This document shows, piece after piece, positions 55,426 to 64,000 of a DNA stretch of 64,000 nucleotides. The DNA comes from Syngnathus acus (lineage: Eukaryota; Chordata; Actinopteri; Syngnathiformes; Syngnathidae), in the NCBI RefSeq assembly GCF_901709675.1, contig NC_051098.1:14723918-14787917 (forward strand), read 5' to 3'. A program made the position numbers and the translations under genes. The notes below the pieces were generated by a model, which was not told where the DNA came from, ran no database searches, and saw nothing but the letters and a program-made list of their open reading frames with translations. Numbering within the stretch: position 1 is the first letter of the stretch; the number at the start of each line of letters is the position of its first letter.

Positions 55426-56214
55426 CATAAACCCAACTTTTTTTTCTCCTGCTCTTTAAATGACTTGGTCCATCATTGGATTTCAAAATTCTGCCCTTGA
55501 GCATAAAACTTGTTCATCCCTGACTTCATTCCTATGATAAACGTGTCACACAACAACATAGTTTGTGTCACGCACAAGACCTCACGCAAACATTTGCAGT
55601 TTCAGTGATGCGAAACCTTATTTTCGCTCTCGAGCAATTTCCATGATAATTTGTTTTTCGCCGCTTCAGTCTCACTCATAATGTGAACACCTGCGACTCC
55701 AAAAATATCCTATTTCATTGTGGACAACATATTTCCCTCCAATGCGGACGTGCTCGTAGCATTATTGTGTCAGCTTTTTTTTTTTAGATTGTGTCGCCAG
55801 CGTGGTTTGGACAGACACCAAAGGGACACTGGAGCAACATATAAACAGCTGGCTGGGATGCGGGCCCCCAATTCATTGGTGGCCACCGGGAAGCCTGCGG
55901 GGGATTATGCTTCATAATTCATAGAGGGAAGGCAGACACCCGTAAAGAGACAAGCCTCAGGCAGGGCAAAGTAGAAAAAGCCCCCCTTTTTTTTTTTGTC
56001 ATCTGCTGAGGAAACTCTAAAGGGCATCGCATCAAGCTGGCCAATTCGGAGTTCAATTCCATTTTCATGAAACGCTTCAAAGAACAAAAAAGATGTACGG
56101 GAGATAAATGAGCCTGTAGGTCAGGGGTGGGCAAGTAGTTGAGCTCATGGCCCTCATATGTTTTGAAAAGGACACATTGGCCAAGTCATTCATAGATGGG
56201 GTCGAAAAAAACAA

Positions 56215-56375
56215 AAGTTACATACAGTAGCTTAGACTTTCAGTCTGCTAGCTTCATGCTAACGCTAATTAGCATATGATAACAAATGAAGAAAGACAAT
56301 AACATTACTTAGTCTTTAGTGTCTGTGATGAGTGACTAATATTAGTGCTGTACTGATGAGCTGCGGGGAATTGAG
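56215..56375 (+). repeat. Dispersed repeat, copy 2
   Basis: Second copy of the repeat at 53905-54065. It is preceded at about 56123 by CAGGGGTGGGCAAG, a hAT-type terminus, so both copies may be interiors of a degraded hAT element. Confidence 0.6.
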
Positions 56376-57613
56376 TATAGAAAATGGATGAATGTTACGA
56401 AAAAATGGCCTACACAGGTAATAATGGTTTTTATAAAGGTGACACTTGGCATTTTTTTCCAAACGAGTCTCAAACATCAACATTGACTCTGATAATGAAT
56501 TATTAGCTGAGCCAGGTTGCCGCTGACAGCAATGTAATATACCTTTTTGGTGTGAGGAAAAAAAAATTGCAGAGGTCTGTGATTAAGCAGAATAAGTCGA
56601 CAAACTCCAGTTGTGACAAACACCAATGTGGCAGCAAAGTTTTTTTGGGAATAAATCCCCTCGGTGTATCCAGACGTCTCCCGTTAAATCCCCACCTAGA
56701 CGCATTTGCAAGACTTTGATGCGGCGACGAATGCTAATAGGAGGCAGGAGATGAATTAAATTACGCAGCATACTCTGGAGCGCAAACTTCTTAGCTGTGA
56801 GTTATGATGTTGCCAAGTGGCGTCGTTTAGCTGCGCCGCACTCTTTCAGGTGTCACTTTAAACATTTCAATTATTGCAACTTCAAGGTTTTTTTTGGAGC
56901 CTTGTTTGCGTACGGTAACTTTTTGTTTGACGTTTTAATCCACTTTAATGGAGGGTGATACAAAATGAAGGCCCCTAGCGTGGCGCACGGCAATAGCGCC
57001 GCTAATGCTTTATTACTATAATCGAAAACAATGACCGTGGAAATCGCTCACAAAAGTGAGTACTGTACATTTTTGTAATGATCTTGTAACTTTTAATGCG
57101 AGACAAGAAACCACTGACGAAATTACACATGTATTTTCCTGTTCGAGGACTAGGAGCAAAAGTGAGCACACCCCTGAACAGAGTTTCCATAGCATCATGC
57201 GTGGAGCTTTTCCATCATACTCACATTCTGTATCGCTCCGATTATCGGTCATTAGCGGCCATTGATTACTTCCTGGAGTACAAGCCAACTAAGTGATTTT
57301 GTCCTTTGAGTAGTTTACATTACAGACATCTCTGACGCCGTATGGATTTTATGCTAAGTGCTGTCTTGCAAACTGCACATTATGGTGGCGGTAAACAGGA
57401 AGTAATTATTTATAGATGAATGAGATTAATGGCCGCGGGAAAGGGGAAATTTTTAGTAAGACCATCAGTGGATTCTTTTATTATCTTGATAAGTGTGGCA
57501 GCCAGTGAGTTATTTACAGCAGATTATACATTATTGCCATATGCTTTTCCAAAGCAGAGGCAACGGTATGCATACATTAAGTGCAAAGACATATGTTGCA
57601 ATGGGGTTACGTA

Positions 57614-57640
57614 CCACACACACACACACACACACACATA
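57614..57640. repeat. (CA)n microsatellite, short
   Basis: About 13 CA units. Confidence 0.9.
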
Positions 57641-58575
57641 CATAACAGTGTCGTAAATCTCCTGACTTGAAAGAGATGACGCTATTCACTCACAGCTTCT
57701 TGTTCAAGCGGGAATCACGCAGGTGCAGATAAAAAAGAAAAACCAAGACGAATGAGGCCGTACCGCCTAATTATACAAATATATAACACGTATGTAGACG
57801 TGTGCTGCCACACGATGCATAATCAGTCTTTGGTACGTGAGCGGGAACATCGCAAAGACGCATTGGCAGGCCGCGTAATTGCTTGCGACTCGGAAAGTGA
57901 GCTTTCAAAGCGTGTGTGTATAGCGAGGTGAAAGGCGAGGTCGGATGAGAAGACGGAAGGTGTCGGATGGGGATGGGGAGAAAAAAAAAAAAAAAGGGCA
58001 ATCACCCAATACACCTTGCGGGAGGAAATCACTCACGCTGAAGAAATTTAAACAATTGCTGATAAAGAGCGACAAGACAAATGGAGGGGGCTTTTTCTTT
58101 GCGTGGAGTTTGCTGCGCTTTGAATTCATGTTTGCGGGTTACCTGATGAATGCAAGATGACTCGGCTGGAGCTTAATGTGCTACGGTGACACAGCAAAAG
58201 AGATTTTTCTATAGAAACTGGGATGGAGTTCGGAAGAATGTCAAGGTTGGAGTGGTAACAAAGGCCGTTTGTGCGTGTGTTTATTCATCGTTTGGATCCT
58301 CCTCCAAAGGTTTTGGAATGACAAGGTCAACAGCATTCCAAGCCCACAGAAACGTCATCTTCACAAAACATTCAGTGGCCTAATGTAACAACACATGGTT
58401 GAATGTGAATAAATATGAAACATGTTTAACATTCGCTCGAGTCTGTTTTCTGAGCAGAATGAGGATGAAAATATTGATCTGACGCGGTCCGACATTAACA
58501 GTGATCCAATCAATACAAATTTCACGAATAAAAGTATTGGAATGAAAATACTCTTGCAATTTTATTCATTTAAGG

Positions 58576-58877
58576 CAGGGGTGTCAAACTCATTTTTTTC
58601 GCGGGTCGCATTGTAGTCATAGCTTCCTTCGGAGGGCCAACCCAAATAACTGTATGAGCACCTCATATTATATACAGTAAAAGCTACAAAACAAACTCGT
58701 TTTCAAATCAGACGAGTAAAAACTGGTCAAATATTTTAAAAAAAGATATTAAAAGTGAAGACAATTTGCAATTCTAGTACTGACACACAAATTTGATGCA
58801 CAATTTGTCTTCGCGGGCCACATAAAATGATGTGGCGGGCCGTATCTGGCCCCCAGGCCTTGAGTTTGACACCTGTG
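58576..58877. mobile_element. hAT-type non-autonomous element with perfect 8-bp target-site duplication
   Basis: Begins CAGGGGTGTCAAACTCA and ends TGAGTTTGACACCTGTG, inverted repeats with one mismatch in 17. The octamer ATTTAAGG lies immediately on both sides (58568-58575 and 58878-58885). The 302-bp interior is non-coding with GCGGGCCACA-type motifs. An 8-bp duplication is the hAT signature. Confidence 0.9.
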
Positions 58878-61800
58878 ATTTAAGGTGATCAATCATCCGT
58901 GTCCGTTTGGGTATTTTTTACAGTGCTTTAAAATGGTTCATAGCTAAACTGAATAAATATATGCGCTCGCTTTTTTGTCCTCAGTCTGCGGTAAACTTGA
59001 TAAACTCCCTTCTGCATGTTTAACCAAGACCTGTTTTGCATACTTAACTGGGGGGCTAAATAATTATGCGCGTTCGCTTCCTGCCTGCTTCTCACTCTCG
59101 CTAAAATAGCGCGGGCCCTTTCTCGTGGGAGTTGGCGAGGAGGGAAGCCGAAAAAAAAAAGCGAGAGGCGTCGGTGCACAGAGAGCAGCTCCCACGACAC
59201 TTTGGTAGCAGGGAAAGGGGATTTATCCGTAGAGATGTAAGAGCTCAGCATCTGCTCTCCTGCGAGGCGGAGGAGAGCGCTGGAAGCAAGGCGCATCACC
59301 GTCGTTTGATTAAAGATTTATAACCTTTCAGACATGTTTTCTTTCCTTTTGGAGTAAAAAAATAAAAAATCTGCCATTTGCTGAGAGCAGTTTAAGATAA
59401 GGGTGTGGTTCCCCGTCTGCATTGTTTCACGGAGGATTTTTTGTTTCCCCCCGCCGCGATGCAGAAGTCACATCACTGTGTTTACATGCTCGCATATGCT
59501 GGCAGATTTTTGTTTATCGTGAGTGAAAAAGCCATCTAAAAGCCTCCATTCAGTCACATCTGCATCCGAACTGGACACAATGACTGGATCGGCTGTAAAT
59601 TGCAGTCCACTACGAATGAATGGGCCCTTTTTTTTTTTTTAATCAAAACAAATAATGTATGAAATTATAAAGAATCATTACTTTATGAGATGACTGCACT
59701 CCCACAAAAACAAATTGAAACAGAAAAACATGAAGCACCTAATTTATACGAGGACTAATCGTTAATTATTGATTAGATTACTTTGCTATCGCACAAAGCC
59801 CAGTTGACGTTACAGCGGGAACGTGTGATTCGCTTCGAATTTCGGGGGGGGGGGGTGAGTACATTTCTACAATATAAAACATAATGTTCTCGGGAGGAAA
59901 ATTACTGACCATTTAATCACAAGTGACAGTCATTGGAAATGACTGATGTAATGATTGATTCATTGTGTGGAACAGTCTTAAAAAGGTTTTTTATTTAATC
60001 AAAGGTTAACTTTGCATTGTGGTTGGCATAGAAACGGGCGTTCAGAACATACAGAGATTTTCCACTTTCTCCACTTTCGACTTTCTTGACTAATTTGGCG
60101 CACTGTGTATGGAAAAAAAAGATTTTAAATGGTAATCAATTCATTTCAATGAAAAAAGCAGATTTAATGTAAAGGTGCTTTGAGTTACAAGCTTGATGGT
60201 GAAATGAATTCAACTCGTAAGTCAAGGTGCCGCTGTACCTGCTTTAGCTAATCCAGCAAAGATCTGACATGCTTGTATTTCATGAATCTGTACAGCACAA
60301 GAAGCAATCCGAATTGATTTTTTTTTTTTATGTGTCGTTTAGCGTGAATCGCTTTTGTCGAGCCTCAGGCAAGACTGTCTGTCTGCTGTTCAAAACATTT
60401 GTGAGTGAAGAAAAAGTGGAACTTTTACCCAGTTCTAATATAAGAAAAAAAAATCGAAACATTTTGGCACACTGAGCAATTTTGTCCTTGGTGCTAGTTT
60501 ACGGATTGACATTGGAGTAACGTTGCATCACTGCTGCCAGGCAACAAAGTTTCTTTGTCTCCGACTGCAGTTTGAAAAGTTTTATGGGCGTCAACAATCT
60601 CAGCGGAAGTCCTGCTAAATTTCTGACTATGGTATGTTACTTTATAAAATAACCCCTCTCAGGGTTCAGACTAAAAAGCCCGCATGGTTCTGCGTCAAAG
60701 TGCTCATTTTCGCCAAATGCTTGTCTTACTCATGCAATAATGTCTCATAATAGATGACTCGGAAAATGTGAGGTATGGAAGTAATTTTGACACTGGTCCA
60801 AGATAACCATGCTTATTATCTTCAGCAGCACAAACACTTGAACGGCCATTAGTGAATCTCATGCATCCCAATGTCAACCATTTTAGAAGAAGAAAAAAAA
60901 AAAAAAAACAGCCATAAGTCTGCTATGATGGCTGGATGTTTAAATGCAAACAATAATGTCAGCTTTTGCCATCCATTTTTATTTTTCAAGCAGTGAGGTG
61001 CAAAAAGCCCCTCAGGCTCTAAAGAGGCAACGTAAGCAGGGTTGCTTTCACACAGGCACCTGTGCTTCTCCGGAGGGTGCCAGTCAACTCGTGCCCTGCA
61101 GCTTCGCCCTTAATTGCTCTCCATGTCAAAAATGCAAAGTCTGCTCTCAGCCATCTTAATCCTACCCCCCCCAGCCCGATATGTAAAAGTCCCAGCACCA
61201 CTTTGATAATGTCATCGCATGTAAATTCAGAAGGATTCACGCATCCCCCGGCCAAATTTTACCTTATTAGAGGTCAAATTGGATTTAGTGATGTTTTAAT
61301 GAGCCAAGTGAGCAAGTTGAATCGTTTTGGCTCTTTCATCAATTATCCATCATGCCTAGTCGCTTCGAGAAAATATAAAAACAGTCTGTCAGATCACATC
61401 AACAGTGTGCAAGTCAAACATTTGTGCAGTTGACTCACATTCATGCTGAGACCAAAGTAGAAGCATCCCAGAGTGATTCATTACTCAGGAAACGGAGTGG
61501 AAATTCCACAAAACAGGTAAATAAGCTTCAGGTAACTAACACGAGCCAATTTTATTTTTTTCTTTCTAAAATATACGATGGCAAGTAGGTCAGCCACAAT
61601 GAGCTCAAACTGCTCAAGATGATAAAACTGTACACGAGTTTAGTCATTTACAAAAGTTGTCTTCATCCAAACAATCGAGGAAGTCAACTGTGGATTCCAC
61701 GTGGAAGAATTATGTAAGACATCCTCAAACTTTCATCAAAGAACGGAAACATAAAAGCCTCGCTGACACGTTTCCTTTTTTTTTTTTTTTTAAAGATGCT

Positions 61801-64000
61801 TTTCCTCGCCCTCAAAACAATCAGCAAGGGGCAGAGAAGAAACTCGAAAACAGGAAGTAATGACAGAAGAGTCCCTGTTCATTGTTTGCTTTTCAAGGAA
61901 ATCGAACGACATTCCTAATCGACTGGCAAAAGATGAGGTCATGTCGTAATCAGGCTACACTTTTGTCAGGTGACGTTCGAAGCCTACGCACCCCGACTGT
62001 TTGCAAACAAAGAACAACACACTTCAGTGCCGAGGGGAATCAAACAGCTCTCTGAAAAGTTTGTTGTTTTTTTTTTTGTTTTTTTCCCACGGCTTGAACT
62101 CTCCCAGGATGACAGGCGCTTAATTGGATCTCTATGATGAGAAAGACTTGGAAGGCGCGCACGTGGAAGTAAAGTAAGATGGATAGCGCTCACCAACGAT
62201 GAGTGTTAGCTTCACGCTGGGCATGAAAACAGCTCCACCAAGGGGGGGGGGGCTTTGTAAAGCTTAACAAGTGAGAGACAACATGAGCACATGCCGTGGT
62301 GGGCAGTGCAGTTGGTATTTGGGCCTTTAAAGGGGATTTGCCTGACTTAATCCAGCTCTTAGCTGTCACGTCGTAATTATAGAAAACAGCAATACTAAAA
62401 AAACAACAACAGGTAACTGTAACGGTGCCGCGGATGTTAATCGAAGCGGTTCCGAAGCTTTCGGGGTGGCAATATGTCATTAATAATATGACAACATTAA
62501 TAGAATACAGAGAATGTTACTGTCGGCCAGCTATATGAATTTAAATTACGGTAGATTACATGTGGAAAGTAAAATCTGACTGGGCAGTTAAAAAACAAAA
62601 AAAAGTACGATCCATATGCCAACAGTCAAGTGAAGTGATGGGCAGCTTGAATGTTGAGTTGCGCCACAATTTTTCTATCAGCCCAGTTAAAAAAAAAAAA
62701 CCTTGACGTCTTTACCCGTCATTGGTAGCGAACGAGTTCATTAGTGTCTATTGAAATTTTTAGGGGGATTGTCCAAAAACAAAAAAATAATTAGTCAAGA
62801 GGCCATCTCTGATATATCCTGCACATATAGAAAAATATTAATAATAATTAATTAATTATAACATAAAAATATAATATAAAAATTAATATAATATAAAATA
62901 AGTATTTTTTTATTTTACGATAGTCACCAAAGTCTCCTGTGCCCGTGCAAGACAAAGAAGCATTGCCGTGGCCAATTGCGTGGCCCAAAGAATGAATCCG
63001 GCCCGTAAGAACAAAAGCGGCATTCGCCGTGAAATACGCACTTGTCACATCCCGACAGTTTGTCTTAAGTCCCGCCGCCCCGCTTGTGTTGACGTACGGG
63101 AGATGAAGGGGAGGACTAAAGCCATCCCTCATCAACATCCCTCCCGTTTGCACGCTGTGTGTCTGCGCTGTCTGATAATGAGTCAGCTTGCCTGTGTCGG
63201 TCTCTAATTAGACAACCTTTTTAAGGTTCCCCCCCTTGTGTTTTTTTTTTTTTTTTTTTTGCCCCTGCTGAACAAATCATTCCTTTCATTTTCACCAACC
63301 TTGGAAACTATCACGAGGGCAACAAACCATTAATTTCCAACACATTCAAGGGGGGAAAAAGAAAACACTTCTGATCTTTCATTTAAAATACCTGTCACTT
63401 TTTTTTCCCAGACGATGTGCGAGATATATTTGTAATTAACACGAGTCTGTTCAATGGATTCTGAGCAGGGAAAAAGTACTTAATTAGTTTTTGAACAAGT
63501 GTGATGGAAAGAGACAAGGTCAACATTTAAAGTGAGAATAGTCTTGCTATCCACATCCTGGCACTTTTCCCATTGTTTTGTCTCTTCAGGTAGAACGAAG
63601 ACTTGCTAGTTTTGAAGCTGAAATGCGTCGGATTTCGCTTTTGTCACGTTGCAAATCGCTCTTATTTTCCTGAGCCGCCAGACTCATTTTCTGTTGCAGA
63701 ACGTTGACTTTCTAGCCGAGTGGTTATCATCACACGTTGATGTTATCGTCCTGAAAAAAGTCCAAAATAAAGCAAAACATATGGTTTAAATTTAAAGATT
63801 TGGTGTGTTTTTTCGCATTCGAGATTCCGAGAAAATTCAATTGGCTTGAATGGCACAAGATGATGCTTTGAACCAAAATTGTCTCGCGACCCGGTTTTCC
63901 CTCAGTTCGCTAACGCTGCTAAAATGTCACTAAAATTTCAATCTCAACCTTAACGACGATCTTTTGTTGGTACATTGTACCCCGTTTTTTGTCACACGCT

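Larger units (their letters stand above)
50600..64000. other. Gene-poor intergenic region
   Basis: About 13 kb in which no coding exon, tRNA or rRNA could be supported; open frames are short, low-complexity and without recognisable family. Contents are the repeats listed separately, many homopolymers, and several repeat-free stretches (about 52980-53170, 55820-55920, 57420-57560, 61020-61150, 61260-61430) that might be conserved noncoding elements. Whether they are conserved cannot be seen from one genome. Confidence 0.5.

Noticed and set aside
50600-64000. Numerous 60-120 codon frames (for example 52858-53127, 55720-55917, 61062-61433)
   Set aside because: No family resemblance, no consistent splice sites, and frequencies expected by chance in this composition.

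Overview
The window is eukaryotic, from a ray-finned fish, most likely a percomorph teleost. The evidence is GT-AG introns that are often only 60-100 bp, vertebrate gene families (robo, lim2, hspa8, sytl2, picalm, zpld1), and fish-type transposable elements (tRNA-derived SINE, hAT-type MITEs, an LTR-like insertion). All exon boundaries below were read by eye from splice sites, reading frame and family similarity. The exon lengths of the intact genes each sum to a multiple of three, and the translations match family landmarks.

Layout, left to right. (1) 1-3.4 kb, plus strand: last eight exons of a Robo-type axon guidance receptor, probably robo3, entered mid-gene. (2) 5.2-6.2 kb, plus: complete lens membrane gene lim2 (173 aa). 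(3) 6.6-10.3 kb, minus: constitutive chaperone gene hspa8 (Hsc70, 640 aa), with a noncoding first exon and a promoter carrying a heat-shock element, CCAAT box and CRE. It converges tail-to-tail with lim2. (4) 11.6-14.3 kb, plus: a zona-pellucida-domain gene of the ZPLD1 family (copy A), with a TATA promoter and a 14-nt first coding exon. (5) 15-26 kb, minus: sytl2 (synaptotagmin-like 2, about 1,349 aa). (6) 28-38 kb, minus: picalm (clathrin assembly protein, about 700 aa, 22 coding exons). (7) 42.5-47.1 kb, plus: the clear zpld1 orthologue (copy B, 427 aa). (8) 48.6-50.6 kb, plus: a third ZPLD1-family copy (C) with a stop codon, two frameshifts and a deletion, hence a pseudogene. (9) 50.6-64 kb: no gene recognised; repeats and AT-rich intergenic DNA.

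There is no operon logic here; each gene has its own promoter. The notable local architecture is the ZPLD1 family, with three same-strand copies bracketing the sytl2-picalm pair. Copies A and C share a TATA-type promoter and a sperm/cupula-type ZP ectodomain with a C-terminal membrane segment, while one copy is decaying. Mobile-element calls are strongest where target-site duplications can be read: a 13-bp duplication flanking the SINE, 8-bp flanking a hAT element and 5-bp flanking an LTR-like element.
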